Positions 26,579 to 35,818 of a stretch of DNA of 64,000 bases are shown piece after piece (position 1 is the stretch's first letter; every line of letters begins with the position of its first letter). The DNA is from Polaribacter dokdonensis (GTDB lineage Bacteria; Bacteroidota; Bacteroidia; Flavobacteriales; Flavobacteriaceae). The stretch is from the NCBI RefSeq assembly GCF_024362345.1, contig NZ_CP101505.1, positions 2,439,501 to 2,503,500 of the forward strand, in the 5' to 3' direction. The translations under genes and the position numbers were made by a program. The notes beneath the pieces are model-generated. The model had not been told where the DNA came from. It did not search any database and saw only the letters and a program-made list of their open reading frames with translations.

Positions 26579-27610
26579 ATGCAACTGTACAATAAGTTAA
26601 GCGCAAAAGAACGCGCAGAATTAATTGATAAAGCTGGTAAAGACAGACTTACCATTTCTTTTTATCAATACCATCAAATTAAAAACCCACAAATTTTAAG
26701 AGATAAGTTATTTCTAGAATGGAATGCTTTAGATGTTCTGGGTAGAATTTATGTTTCTTTCGAAGGTATTAATGCTCAACTTTCTGTACCATCAGAAAAT
26801 TTTTATGCATTAAAAGATCAATTAGATAGCATTAGCTTTTTAAAAGATATTCGTTTAAATGTAGCTGTAGAACAAGACAATAAATCGTTTTTAAAACTAA
26901 AAGTTAAAGTTAGAAACAAAATTGTTGCAGATGGTTTAAATGACGAAACCTTTGATGTTACAAACAAAGGTGTGCATTTAAATGCGAAGGAGTTTAATGA
27001 AATGCTCGCAAACCCAGATACTGTTTGTGTAGATATGCGTAATCATTATGAAAGTGAAATTGGGCATTTTGATGGTGCTGTTACTCCAGATGTAGATACG
27101 TTTCGTGATTCTTTAGATATTATAGAAGAAGATTTAAAAGACAATAAAGAAAACAAAAACTTATTAATGTATTGTACAGGTGGTATTCGTTGCGAAAAAG
27201 CATCTGCCTATTACAAGCATAAAGGTTTTAAAAATGTCTTTCAATTGGAAGGTGGTATCATAGAATATACACGTCAGGTAAAAGAAGAGAATATAGAAAA
27301 TAAATTTATTGGTAAAAATTTTGTGTTCGATCATAGAAGAGCAGAGAAAATTACAGATGATGTAATTTCTAACTGTCATCAATGTGGAAAACCTTGTGAC
27401 ACGCATACAAACTGTGCTAACGAAGCTTGTCATTTGTTATTTATTCAATGTGATGAATGTTCTGAAAAGATGGAGAACACCTGTTCAACAGATTGTCAAG
27501 AAATAATTCAATTGCCTTATGAAAAGCAAAAAGAATTAAGAAAAGGTAAAGGGAATAGTAATAAAATTTTCAAGAAAGGTAGAAGTGAGGTTCTAAAATA
27601 CAAGAACTAA
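26579..27610 (+). CDS. trhO: tRNA uridine(34) hydroxylase
   Basis: The 343-residue protein belongs to the YceA/TrhO family, which hydroxylates uridine 34 of tRNA in an oxygen-dependent way on the path to 5-methoxy or 5-carboxymethoxyuridine. The N-terminal acylphosphatase-like domain contains VSFEGINAQLS. The rhodanese domain holds the active-site loop YCTGGIRCEKA with Cys199 and FQLEGGI. The Cys-rich C-terminal segment (CHQCGKPC to CSTDC) is typical of the family and may bind zinc. The length is normal. The gene is monocistronic between a promoter-like box and a strong terminator. Confidence 0.93.
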   Translation: MQLYNKLSAKERAELIDKAGKDRLTISFYQYHQIKNPQILRDKLFLEWNALDVLGRIYVSFEGINAQLSVPSENFYALKDQLDSISFLKDIRLNVAVEQDNKSFLKLKVKVRNKIVADGLNDETFDVTNKGVHLNAKEFNEMLANPDTVCVDMRNHYESEIGHFDGAVTPDVDTFRDSLDIIEEDLKDNKENKNLLMYCTGGIRCEKASAYYKHKGFKNVFQLEGGIIEYTRQVKEENIENKFIGKNFVFDHRRAEKITDDVISNCHQCGKPCDTHTNCANEACHLLFIQCDECSEKMENTCSTDCQEIIQLPYEKQKELRKGKGNSNKIFKKGRSEVLKYKN

Positions 27611-27628
27611 TTTCTTTAATAATATAGC

Positions 27629-27657
27629 AAAAAAGACCTCATATGAGGTCTTTTTTT
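27629..27657 (+). terminator. Terminator of trhO
   Basis: A perfect palindrome (AAAAAAGACCTCAT with ATGAGGTCTTTTTT) with a T-run, 18 bases after the stop codon. Confidence 0.92.
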
Positions 27658-27965
27658 ATGTACATAAGCAAATTCTAATTGGTTTACTACGAATTCTAAT
27701 TTGAGTATTTAATAAGAAAATAAATGCTGTAATTTAGATGTATAATTAAAGAAATCTAAAGAAGATTTATCTTAAAAAAGCTATTTTTTCATTCTTTAAG
27801 AATACGTATATTTACGAAATAGAGAAGATTGGGTGCAAACATTGTATAAGCCTGATTATCAAATTATGAATCATACGTTTTCTAGCAAATTAGCCTGTTA
27901 TTAAGGCCCTTATTTACTAAGTAGCATTAGTAAAAGCTAAAAACGGATAAAAATATATATTTTAC
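27658..27965. other. Long spacer before the RicT-like gene
   Basis: This 308-base spacer contains no supportable gene. Three small hairpins are visible: AAATCT/AGATTT near 27759-27775, ATTCTT/AAGAAT near 27792-27804, and TTTACTAA/TTAGTAAA at 27913-27934. TATATTTA near 27808 resembles a -7 box with its last base changed. If transcription starts there, the ricT-like mRNA has a leader of about 150 bases. Confidence 0.45.
27913..27934 (+). promoter_or_regulatory. Leader hairpin upstream of the RicT-like gene
   Basis: TTTACTAA (27913-27920) and TTAGTAAA (27927-27934) form a perfect 8-base stem around a 6-base loop, ending 31 bases before the start codon. The role is unknown. Confidence 0.35.
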
Positions 27966-29309
27966 ATGGCATGTGGAAGTTGTGGTACAACAGAAAATGG
28001 GGTACCTAGAGGTTGTAAAAGTAATGGAAATTGTGGATCTGGTTCTTGTGGAAGTGGAAGTGAAAAGTTAGCTGTTTTTGATTGGCTTTCAAATATGAAA
28101 TTACCAAGTGGGCAAGAGCGTTATAATATTTTTGAAGTAAGATTTAAAAACGGAAGAAAACATTTTTATAAAAATGTAGATAATCTACCCTTAACTATGG
28201 GCGATATTATTGCAGTAGAGGGTTCTCCAGGTCATGATATAGGTACAATTTCTTTAGCAGGTGAATTGGTAAAAGTGCAAATGAAAAAGCGCAAAATTAC
28301 TGAAGATCATGAAGATGTTAAGAAAATATATAGAAAAGCTACTCAAAGAGATATAGATGTTTGGCAAGCTGCTAGAGCCAAAGAAGAAGAAACACAAAGA
28401 AGAGGTAGAGAAATTTTAGGAAAGCTTGGTTTACAAATGAAACTCTCTGATGTAGAATATCAAGGAGATGGAAATAAGGCAACTTTTTACTACACAGCAG
28501 ATGCTAGAGTAGATTTTAGACAATTAATTAGAGATTTAGCAAGTGCTTTTTCTATTCGAGTAGAAATGAAACAAGTAGGTGCAAGACAAGAAGCTGCAAG
28601 ATTAGGTGGAGTTGGTTCTTGTGGAAGAGAATTATGTTGTTCTACTTGGTTAACAGATTTTAGAAAAGTAACTACTTCTGCAGCACGTTATCAACAACTA
28701 TCACTAAATCCTTTAAAATTAGCAGGTCAGTGTGGAAAATTAAAGTGTTGTTTAAATTTTGAGTTAGATACCTATTTAGACGCATTAAAATCTTTTCCAA
28801 AACAAGACCTTGTTTTAAGAACAGAAAAAGGTGATGCTGTCTTTGTTAAGATGGATATTTTTAAGAAATATCTATGGTATACCTATAAAGAAGAACGTTT
28901 TAAATGGTTTCGTTTAACACTAGATCAGGTTCAAGAAATTATAGAATTAAATAAAAATAATGAGAAATCTATTTCTTTAGAAGAATATGAATCTGATGTA
29001 GAAATTGTTGAAAAAGTAAGTTTTGAAGATGCTGCAGGCCAAGATAGTTTAACACGTTTTGATGCGCCTAAACCTAGTAAAAGAAGAAGAAATAACAGGA
29101 ACAAAAGAAAGAAAAAACCTGTTGCTGCAACTGTTGCAAAAACTTCGAATCAAAATAAAAATAATCAACAAAAAAGAAAGCCTAGAACTAACCCAAACCA
29201 AAATCAGCCTAAAGCTGAAGGTTCTAAGCCAAATAAACCTAGAAGAAATAATAGAAATAGAAAAAACAACAAAAATCAAAATGGGAATAGTGCTAAAGAA
29301 AACTCATAA
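27966..29309 (+). CDS. PSP1-domain RicT/YaaT-like iron-sulfur protein
   Basis: The 447-residue protein contains the PSP1 core of RicT (YaaT), with GGVGSCGRELCCSTWL and GQCGKLKCCLNFELDTY, the paired cysteine clusters that bind an iron-sulfur cluster in the Bacillus Ric complex. In Bacillus, RicT works with RicA and RicF and promotes RNase Y-dependent mRNA maturation; the role in Bacteroidota is not established. The N terminus adds a Cys/Gly-rich stretch (MACGSCGTTENG, CGSGSCGSG). From about residue 365 a Lys/Asn/Arg-rich basic tail follows, which could bind RNA. The 3' end overlaps the gldH start by 29 bases. The ricT-gldH-PBP1A order suggests a conserved Bacteroidota operon. Confidence 0.88.
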   Translation: MACGSCGTTENGVPRGCKSNGNCGSGSCGSGSEKLAVFDWLSNMKLPSGQERYNIFEVRFKNGRKHFYKNVDNLPLTMGDIIAVEGSPGHDIGTISLAGELVKVQMKKRKITEDHEDVKKIYRKATQRDIDVWQAARAKEEETQRRGREILGKLGLQMKLSDVEYQGDGNKATFYYTADARVDFRQLIRDLASAFSIRVEMKQVGARQEAARLGGVGSCGRELCCSTWLTDFRKVTTSAARYQQLSLNPLKLAGQCGKLKCCLNFELDTYLDALKSFPKQDLVLRTEKGDAVFVKMDIFKKYLWYTYKEERFKWFRLTLDQVQEIIELNKNNEKSISLEEYESDVEIVEKVSFEDAAGQDSLTRFDAPKPSKRRRNNRNKRKKKPVAATVAKTSNQNKNNQQKRKPRTNPNQNQPKAEGSKPNKPRRNNRNRKNNKNQNGNSAKENS

Positions 29310-29778
29310 ATTCTTTATTTTATTTCTAATTGCTGGTTTGTATAGTTGTAACTCTAATATTGAGTTCACAGAATACAATACATTACAAAATAGTGGTTGG
29401 AAATCTCATGAGAAAATCTCATTTAATTTTGATGTGACAGATACTATTCAACCAAAAAATTTGTTTATCAATATCAGAAATAACAACAATTACCCATTTA
29501 GTAATTTATATGTTATTACTGAGTTAAAAGCTCCAAATGGAGACAAAATTATAGATACTTTACAGTATGCAATGACTGATGCTAAGGGAAGGTTTTTAGG
29601 AGATGGTTTTGCAAATGTTATAGAAAATAAACTCTTTTATAAAGAACAATTAAAATTTGCAGCCTCTGGAGAATATCAATTTAATATTCGACATGCGATG
29701 CGAAAAAACGGACAAGTAAATCCAATTTCAAATTTAGAAGGTATACAAGATATTGGTTTCAGTATCGAAAAAAAATAA
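29281..29778 (+). CDS. gldH: Gliding motility lipoprotein GldH
   Basis: I choose ATG 29281 (165 residues), which gives a normal lipoprotein signal (LIAGLYSC, Cys23). The frame is open further upstream inside the ricT-like gene, but that part is Lys-rich shadow sequence. The mature protein matches GldH, with FTEYNTLQNSGWKSHEKISFNF at the start and YNIRHAMR-type sequence (FNIRHAMRKNGQVNPI) near the end. GldH is an outer-membrane-associated lipoprotein required for gliding in Flavobacterium johnsoniae. It is translationally coupled to the ricT-like gene, and PBP1A starts 5 bases later. Confidence 0.9.
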   Translation: MGIVLKKTHKFFILFLIAGLYSCNSNIEFTEYNTLQNSGWKSHEKISFNFDVTDTIQPKNLFINIRNNNNYPFSNLYVITELKAPNGDKIIDTLQYAMTDAKGRFLGDGFANVIENKLFYKEQLKFAASGEYQFNIRHAMRKNGQVNPISNLEGIQDIGFSIEKK

Positions 29779-29783
29779 TTAAA

Positions 29784-32051
29784 ATGGCAGAGAAAAAAAC
29801 AAACTATAAAAAGTTTATCATTTGGTTTTGGGCACTCGTTTTAGGAGGAGTTTTAATTTTGGCTGGCTTGTTTTTTACGGCTTCTGTAGGAGGTTTTGGA
29901 GCTTTACCAACCTTTGAAGAATTAGAAAACCCGCAAACCAATCTAGCAACTGAAGTAATTTCTTCAGATGGTGTTACCATTGGTAAATACGCAACAGAAA
30001 ATAGAACTCCTGTTCATTTTAATGAATTACCTCAAAATTTGGTAAACGCATTAGTAGCTACAGAAGATGAGCGTTTTTACGATCATTCAGGAATCGATTT
30101 TAGAGGAACAGCAAGAGCTGTTTTAAAACCAGGAAGTGGAGGTGCAAGTACCATTACACAACAATTGGCAAAAATGCTTTTTACGGGTAGAGCCTCTAGC
30201 AACATTTTTAAAAGGGTATTGCAAAAAATGAAAGAATGGGTTGTGGCTACCAAATTAGAAAAACAATATACCAAGCAAGAAATTATTGCAATGTATTTAA
30301 ACAAGTACGATTTCTTGAATCAAGCTGTTGGTATACGTTCTGCTGCTAGAATTTACTTTGGAAAAGAACCAAAAGAATTAGAAATTCAAGAATCTGCAAT
30401 GTTGGTTGGTATGCTTAAGAACTCTTCATATTTCAATCCATTAAGAAGAGAAGCATTAGTAAAACAAAGAAGAAATGTTGTTTTATTGCAAATGACAAAA
30501 AATGGTTTTATTACAGAAACTGAAAAGAAAAACCTACAACAATTACCTTTAGAATTAAATTATACTCCAGAAAGCCATGATGAAGGGTATGCTACTTATT
30601 TTAGAGCACATTTGCAAAAAGTAATGCGTACTTGGGTTAGAAATAATCCAAAACCAAATGGAGAAGAATATGATATTTTTAGAGACGGATTAAAAATTTA
30701 TGTAACTATAGATTCTAGGATGCAAATGTATGCAGAAGAAGCTGTGCAAGAACATATGGCTAATTTACAATCGTACTTTTTTAAAGAACAGGCTAGAAAC
30801 AGAACAGCACCTTTTTATGATTTAGAAAAAAGTCAAATTAGAGGTATTTATGAGAGAGCAAAGAAAAACTCTAACAGATACAAAAGGCTAATTGCAGCAG
30901 GGAAACCTAAGAAAGAGATTGACGAAATTTTTAATACAAAAACGAAAATGAAAGTCTTTTCTTGGAAAGGTGTTAAAGACACTGTCATGTCTCCAAATGA
31001 CTCCATTAAATATTACAAACACTTTTTGCGTTCAGGGCTATTATCTATAGAACCACAAACTGGTCACATAAAAGCTTGGGTTGGTGGGATCAATAATAAA
31101 TTTTTTAAGTACGATGCTGTAGCTCAACAAAAAAGACAAGTAGGTTCTACCTTTAAACCATTTGTTTATGCAACTGCTATAAACCAATTAAGGATGTCTC
31201 CTTGTGATGAGTTACCAAATATTCGTTATACCATTCCAAAAGGAAAGTATGGAATTCCTGAAGCTTGGACACCAGATAATGCTACAGAAAATTATGGAGG
31301 TATGCTTACTTTAAAAGATGGTTTAGCAGGTTCTGTAAATACAATATCTGCTAATTTAATAGATAAAGTAGCACCAGAAAATGTAGTAAGATTAGCAAAA
31401 GCATCTGGTATAGAAACAGATATTCAAGCAAATCCATCAATAGCTTTAGGTGCTGTAGATTTGTCATTGCTAGAAATGGTAAGTGCTTACTCAACTTTTG
31501 CAAACAGAGGTTTACGAGTAAAACCTATGATTATTACTAGAATTGAAGATAAAAACGGAACTGTTTTAAAAGACTTTGTGCCAGAAACACAAGAGGTACT
31601 TAGTGAGGAATCTGCATATGTAATATTAAATTTATTAGAAGGTGTTACGCAATCTGGTTCTGGAGTTCGTTTAAGATCTACTTGGTCTTCAGGAGGTAAA
31701 GCAGTAACTGGTTTCCCTTATGGATTTAAAAATGCAATTGCTGGTAAAACAGGAACAACACAAAATCAATCTGATGGTTGGTTTATGGGAATAGTGCCAA
31801 ATTTAGCAACTGGAGTTTGGACAGGTGGAGAAGATAGAGCTACTCATTTTGCTGGAATTACAAAGGGTCAAGGTGCAACCATGGCTTTACCAACTTGGGC
31901 TATATTTATGCAAAAATGTTATGCAGATAAATCTTTAAATATTTCAAAGGAAGAATTTGAGAAGCCAGAAGAATTGAGTATCAACATTAATTGTAATAAA
32001 GAAGAAGACGAAAATATAAATACAATTCCTGAAGGAGATACAGATTTTTAA
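29784..32051 (+). CDS. Penicillin-binding protein 1A (bifunctional)
   Basis: The 755-residue class A PBP polymerises and cross-links peptidoglycan. One N-terminal membrane helix (about 10-32) anchors it. The glycosyltransferase domain shows EDERFYDHSGID with catalytic Glu94 and GASTITQQLAKML. The transpeptidase domain has Ser455-x-x-Lys458 (STFK), Ser517-Val-Asn519 and Lys655-Thr-Gly. All motifs are complete. The C terminus is acidic (EEDENINTIPEGDTDF). It is the third gene of the ricT-gldH-PBP1A unit. Confidence 0.96.
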   Translation: MAEKKTNYKKFIIWFWALVLGGVLILAGLFFTASVGGFGALPTFEELENPQTNLATEVISSDGVTIGKYATENRTPVHFNELPQNLVNALVATEDERFYDHSGIDFRGTARAVLKPGSGGASTITQQLAKMLFTGRASSNIFKRVLQKMKEWVVATKLEKQYTKQEIIAMYLNKYDFLNQAVGIRSAARIYFGKEPKELEIQESAMLVGMLKNSSYFNPLRREALVKQRRNVVLLQMTKNGFITETEKKNLQQLPLELNYTPESHDEGYATYFRAHLQKVMRTWVRNNPKPNGEEYDIFRDGLKIYVTIDSRMQMYAEEAVQEHMANLQSYFFKEQARNRTAPFYDLEKSQIRGIYERAKKNSNRYKRLIAAGKPKKEIDEIFNTKTKMKVFSWKGVKDTVMSPNDSIKYYKHFLRSGLLSIEPQTGHIKAWVGGINNKFFKYDAVAQQKRQVGSTFKPFVYATAINQLRMSPCDELPNIRYTIPKGKYGIPEAWTPDNATENYGGMLTLKDGLAGSVNTISANLIDKVAPENVVRLAKASGIETDIQANPSIALGAVDLSLLEMVSAYSTFANRGLRVKPMIITRIEDKNGTVLKDFVPETQEVLSEESAYVILNLLEGVTQSGSGVRLRSTWSSGGKAVTGFPYGFKNAIAGKTGTTQNQSDGWFMGIVPNLATGVWTGGEDRATHFAGITKGQGATMALPTWAIFMQKCYADKSLNISKEEFEKPEELSININCNKEEDENINTIPEGDTDF

Positions 32052-32087
32052 ATTGTAATTATTTAAAATTCATTAAAACTTAAAAGA

Positions 32088-32789
32088 ATGATAAACAAAA
32101 AAGTAAGTAATGTTCAAGAAGCTTTAAAAGGCGTAAAAGATGGCATGACTTTAATGTTAGGTGGTTTTGGGCTTTGTGGAATTCCTGAAAATGCCATTTC
32201 AGAATTGGTAAATTTAGATGTAAGAGAAGTTACTTGTATTTCTAATAATGCAGGAGTAGATGATTTTGGTTTAGGTTTATTGTTACAAAATAAACAAATT
32301 AAAAAAATGATTTCTTCTTACGTAGGTGAAAATGATGAATTTGAACGCCAAATGTTATCTGGAGAATTAGAAGTTGAATTAACACCACAAGGAACTTTAG
32401 CTGAAAAATGTAGAGCTGCTCAAGCTGGTTTCCCTGCATTTTACACACCTGCAGGTTTTGGTACAGAAGTAGCAGAAGGTAAAGAAACTAGAGAATTTGA
32501 TGGTAAAATGTATGTTTTAGAACCTGCTTTTAAAGCAGATTTTGCATTTGTAAAAGCTTGGAAAGGAGATGCTGCAGGGAATTTAGTTTTTAAAGGAACT
32601 TCAAGAAATTTTAATCCAAATATGTGTGGAGCAGCAACAATAACAGTTGTTGAAGTGGAAGAATTGGTAGAGGTTGGTACATTAGATCCTAATCATATTC
32701 ATATTCCTGGAATTTTTGTCCAAAGAATTTTTGAAGGAACCAATTACGAGAAAAGAATTGAGCAAAGAACAGTAAGACAAAAAAATTAA
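32088..32789 (+). CDS. CoA transferase subunit A (succinyl-CoA:3-ketoacid type)
   Basis: The 233-residue alpha subunit of a family I CoA transferase, with the nucleotide/CoA-binding segment [15 protein letters not shown] near residue 20-34. The enzyme moves CoA between succinyl-CoA and acetoacetate or a related acid in ketone-body or branched-chain catabolism. The beta subunit gene follows 2 bases later, so the subunits are made together. It starts 36 bases after the PBP1A gene, with no sign of its own promoter in that gap. Confidence 0.92.
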   Translation: MINKKVSNVQEALKGVKDGMTLMLGGFGLCGIPENAISELVNLDVREVTCISNNAGVDDFGLGLLLQNKQIKKMISSYVGENDEFERQMLSGELEVELTPQGTLAEKCRAAQAGFPAFYTPAGFGTEVAEGKETREFDGKMYVLEPAFKADFAFVKAWKGDAAGNLVFKGTSRNFNPNMCGAATITVVEVEELVEVGTLDPNHIHIPGIFVQRIFEGTNYEKRIEQRTVRQKN

Positions 32790-32791
32790 GG

Positions 32792-33448
32792 ATGGCTTTA
32801 GATAAAAATGGAATCGCAAAAAGAATTGCGCAAGAAGTTCAAGATGGTTTTTATGTAAACCTTGGTATAGGTATACCAACTTTAGTCGCCAATTATGTAA
32901 GAGAAGATATAGAGGTTGAGTTTCAATCAGAAAATGGGGTTTTAGGTATGGGTCCTTTTCCTTTTGAAGGTGAAGAAGATGCAGATATTATAAATGCTGG
33001 TAAGCAAACTATTACTACTATGCCTGGTGCTAGTTTTTTTGACTCTGCAACCAGTTTTGCCATGATTCGTGGTAAACATGTAGATTTAACAATATTAGGA
33101 GCAATGGAAGTTGCAGAAAATGGGGATATTGCCAATTGGAAAATACCAGGTAAAATGGTAAAAGGTATGGGTGGAGCTATGGATTTAGTAGCTTCTGCAG
33201 AAAATATTATTGTAGCAATGATGCATACTAACAAAAGAGGAGAATCTAAAATATTAAAGCAATGTTCTTTACCTTTAACAGGTGTTGGTTGTGTAACTAA
33301 AGTAGTAACTAATTTAGCCGTTTTAGAAGTTAAAAATAAAGCTTTTCACTTGCTAGAAAGAGCTCCAGGAGTTTCTGTAGAGCAGATTCAAGAAGCAACA
33401 GAAGGTACTTTAATTGTTGATGGAGAAATACCAGAAATGAATATCTAA
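32792..33448 (+). CDS. CoA transferase subunit B (succinyl-CoA:3-ketoacid type)
   Basis: The 218-residue beta subunit carries the catalytic glutamate in QSENGVLGMG (Glu47), which forms the glutamyl-CoA thioester. NLGIGIPTLVANYV and GGAMDLVASA are further family motifs. With subunit A it forms the cytoplasmic heterotetramer. Its stop codon overlaps the start of the small membrane protein gene (TAATG). Confidence 0.93.
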   Translation: MALDKNGIAKRIAQEVQDGFYVNLGIGIPTLVANYVREDIEVEFQSENGVLGMGPFPFEGEEDADIINAGKQTITTMPGASFFDSATSFAMIRGKHVDLTILGAMEVAENGDIANWKIPGKMVKGMGGAMDLVASAENIIVAMMHTNKRGESKILKQCSLPLTGVGCVTKVVTNLAVLEVKNKAFHLLERAPGVSVEQIQEATEGTLIVDGEIPEMNI

Positions 33449-33669
33449 TGAAAAAATATAAAGCATATTTACCATTACTATTTCCAGTACTAATCATTTT
33501 GATTGGTCTTATTATTTATAAGATTTTAGATTATGAGCCTAATTTTTATACCATTATTATAAACATTGGTTTGGCCTATATTTTATCTCCTAGAGTAAAA
33601 ACAATTCAAAAACAAAATGGAACTCAAGAACAATTAACTTGGGTTTTTTTAAAAAAAATAATTGAGTAA
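33448..33669 (+). CDS. Small two-helix membrane protein
   Basis: The 73-residue protein has two hydrophobic segments (about residues 8-27 and 33-48) followed by a short Lys/Gln-rich cytoplasmic-type tail. It begins at an ATG overlapping the scoB-type stop and ends exactly before the exonuclease III start, so it is a real operon member. I do not recognise a family. Confidence 0.65.
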   Translation: MKKYKAYLPLLFPVLIILIGLIIYKILDYEPNFYTIIINIGLAYILSPRVKTIQKQNGTQEQLTWVFLKKIIE

Positions 33670-34431
33670 ATGAAAATTATCTCATACAATGTAAATGGTA
33701 TAAGAGCTGCCTTAAAAAAGGGTTTTTTAGATTGGTTAGAAGCAGCAAGTCCAGATGTAATTTGTATTCAAGAAACCAAAGCACATAAAGAACAACTAGA
33801 TTTAACCTTGTTCGAAAATGCAGGTTATAAGTATCATTATTGGTTTTCAGCACAAAAAAAAGGCTACTCTTCAGTAGCCATTTTGTGTAAAAAAGAACCT
33901 AATAATGTAGTCTATGGAACAGGAATTGATTCTATGGATTTTGAAGGTAGAAATCTTAGGGTAGATTTTGATGATGTCTCTATAATGAGCCTATATTTAC
34001 CCTCTGGAACTAATGATTTAAGATTAGATTATAAGTTCAATTACATGGATGAATTCCAAGATTATATCAACAATTTAAAGCAAGAAATACCCAATTTAGT
34101 TGTTTGCGGAGATTATAATATTTGTCATGAAGAGATAGATATTCATAACCCAAAAATGAAAGGAGTTTCTGGTTTTTTACCAGAAGAAAGAACTTGGATT
34201 GGAGATTTCATCAACAGTGGTTTTGTAGATAGTTTTCGCCATTTAAACAAAGATGTTCAGCAATATTCTTGGTGGAGTTACAGAGCAAATGCAAGAGCAA
34301 ATAACAAAGGTTGGAGGCTAGATTATGCCATGGTTTCAGAACCTTTAAAAGATAAAATCAGTAGAGCTTATATTTTGCCAGAAGCAAAACATTCAGATCA
34401 TTGTCCAATAGTAGTAGAATTAGATATATAA
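33670..34431 (+). CDS. xth: Exodeoxyribonuclease III (AP endonuclease)
   Basis: The 253-residue protein cleaves at abasic sites and degrades 3' ends in base excision repair. Motifs of the EEP nuclease family are intact: SYNVNGIRAA, CIQETKAH (Glu35), CGDYNICHEEIDIHNP (Asp/Asn) and the terminal SDHCPIVVEL (Asp243, His244). It follows the small membrane protein directly and precedes an MltD-like gene by 4 bases. Confidence 0.95.
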   Translation: MKIISYNVNGIRAALKKGFLDWLEAASPDVICIQETKAHKEQLDLTLFENAGYKYHYWFSAQKKGYSSVAILCKKEPNNVVYGTGIDSMDFEGRNLRVDFDDVSIMSLYLPSGTNDLRLDYKFNYMDEFQDYINNLKQEIPNLVVCGDYNICHEEIDIHNPKMKGVSGFLPEERTWIGDFINSGFVDSFRHLNKDVQQYSWWSYRANARANNKGWRLDYAMVSEPLKDKISRAYILPEAKHSDHCPIVVELDI

Positions 34432-34435
34432 ATAC

Positions 34436-35746
34436 ATGAGGTTCCTTTTATCTTTTTTATTAATTAGTATTTCAGCTTTCGCTCAACAAGAAAAAGACTC
34501 GCTTTTAATTATAAAAGCAGATACTATAATTGATGCAAAAATTGCTGCTGATGAAACTAAAAAACAAGATTTCTTTACTGATAATGATCTAAAAGTTATA
34601 GATAGTTTATTGGTAGATCATAAATTTAGTTCTCCTCTAATTGATACTTTAGAGTATGTAATTGATGATAAAGATATAATTGGCAATACAACAAAAGCAC
34701 TAACAACAGATTTGCTAAAACAACGTTTATCTAACTTAAATGATAACACTCCTTTTGATTTAGCTTACAATCCTGCATTAGAAAAAGTAATCAATAGCTA
34801 CCTATTATACAGAAGAAAATATTATCCTGCTTTAATGGCAAAAGCAAAGTATTATTTCCCAATGTTTGAGCAGTATTTAGATCAATATGACATTCCTTTA
34901 GAAATGAAATATTTATCTATTGTAGAATCTGCTTTAAGACCAAAAGCAAGATCAGGTGTGGGTGCATCTGGTTTATGGCAATTTATGTATGGCACAGGTA
35001 AACAGTTCGATTTAAAAGTTAGTTCTTATGTAGATGAAAGATATGATCCTGTAAAAGCAACAATTGCAGCCTGTAAATATTTAAGTCAACTCTACAGTAT
35101 TTTTGGTGATTGGGATTTGGCTTTAGCAGCCTATAATTCTGGGCCAGGAAATGTATCTAAAGCCATAAAACGTTCAGGAGGTTTTAAAAATTATTGGAAT
35201 ATTAGGCCTTATTTACCAAGAGAAACTGCAGGTTATGTTCCAGCATTTTATGCAACCATGTATATTTTTGAACACTCAAAAGATCATAACATATATTCAG
35301 AATTACCTGAGTTTTTTGAATTTCAAACAGACACAGTACGTGTAAAAAGAACTATTTCTTTTGATCAAATTTCAGAAACCATCAATGTAGATGAAGAAGT
35401 GCTTACGTTTTTAAATCCTTCCTATAAATTAGATATTATTCCTTTTATAAAAGGCAGAAATTATGCTTTAAGGTTGCCAAGTAGTAAAATAATAGACTTT
35501 TTAGATAAAGAGAAAGAGATTTACACTTTGGCAGATGAAGATGATGCAAAAAGAGAAAAACCTCTGCCTAAATATTTTGAAATGGATAAACGTATTCGTT
35601 ACAAGGTTAAAAGTGGAGATTATTTAGGTAAAATTGCAAATAAATTCGGAGTTAGAGTTAGTAGCATAAAACGTTGGAATAGGTTAAAAAACAGTAATTT
35701 AAAGATAGGCCAGCGTTTGTACATATATCCAAAACGATTAAGATAG
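34436..35746 (+). CDS. MltD-like lytic transglycosylase with LysM domain
   Basis: The 436-residue protein has a signal peptide (1-17, ending SAFAQ), an acidic linker, and a SLT domain with SIVESALRPKARSGVGASGLWQF (catalytic Glu164) and YNSGPGNV. A single LysM domain sits at about 382-432 (YKVKSGDYLGKIANKFGV). It should cleave peptidoglycan glycan strands, releasing anhydro-muropeptides, in the periplasm. E. coli MltD carries more than one LysM. The gene closes a run of short-gap genes that begins at 32088. Confidence 0.93.
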   Translation: MRFLLSFLLISISAFAQQEKDSLLIIKADTIIDAKIAADETKKQDFFTDNDLKVIDSLLVDHKFSSPLIDTLEYVIDDKDIIGNTTKALTTDLLKQRLSNLNDNTPFDLAYNPALEKVINSYLLYRRKYYPALMAKAKYYFPMFEQYLDQYDIPLEMKYLSIVESALRPKARSGVGASGLWQFMYGTGKQFDLKVSSYVDERYDPVKATIAACKYLSQLYSIFGDWDLALAAYNSGPGNVSKAIKRSGGFKNYWNIRPYLPRETAGYVPAFYATMYIFEHSKDHNIYSELPEFFEFQTDTVRVKRTISFDQISETINVDEEVLTFLNPSYKLDIIPFIKGRNYALRLPSSKIIDFLDKEKEIYTLADEDDAKREKPLPKYFEMDKRIRYKVKSGDYLGKIANKFGVRVSSIKRWNRLKNSNLKIGQRLYIYPKRLR

Positions 35747-35755
35747 CCAAAAGTA

Positions 35756-35798
35756 AAATTCAATTTGGAATAGTCTTTGAGGACATACAATTGAATTT
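35756..35798 (+). repeat. Inverted repeat between the MltD-like and DUF4837 genes
   Basis: AAATTCAATT (35756-35765) and AATTGAATTT (35789-35798) are perfectly complementary with a 23-base loop. The stem is AT-rich and lacks a T-tract, so its function is unclear. Confidence 0.35.
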
Positions 35799-35818
35799 AA
35801 ATTTATAAAAGTAAAACC

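Noticed and set aside
29059..29280. Upstream extension of the gldH frame
   Set aside because: It is antiparallel in character to the ricT basic tail, Lys-rich and lacks a signal. The ATG at 29281 gives a proper lipoprotein signal.
35756..35798. Terminator after the MltD-like gene
   Set aside because: The stem is AT-rich, the loop is 23 bases and there is no T-run, so I list it only as an inverted repeat.
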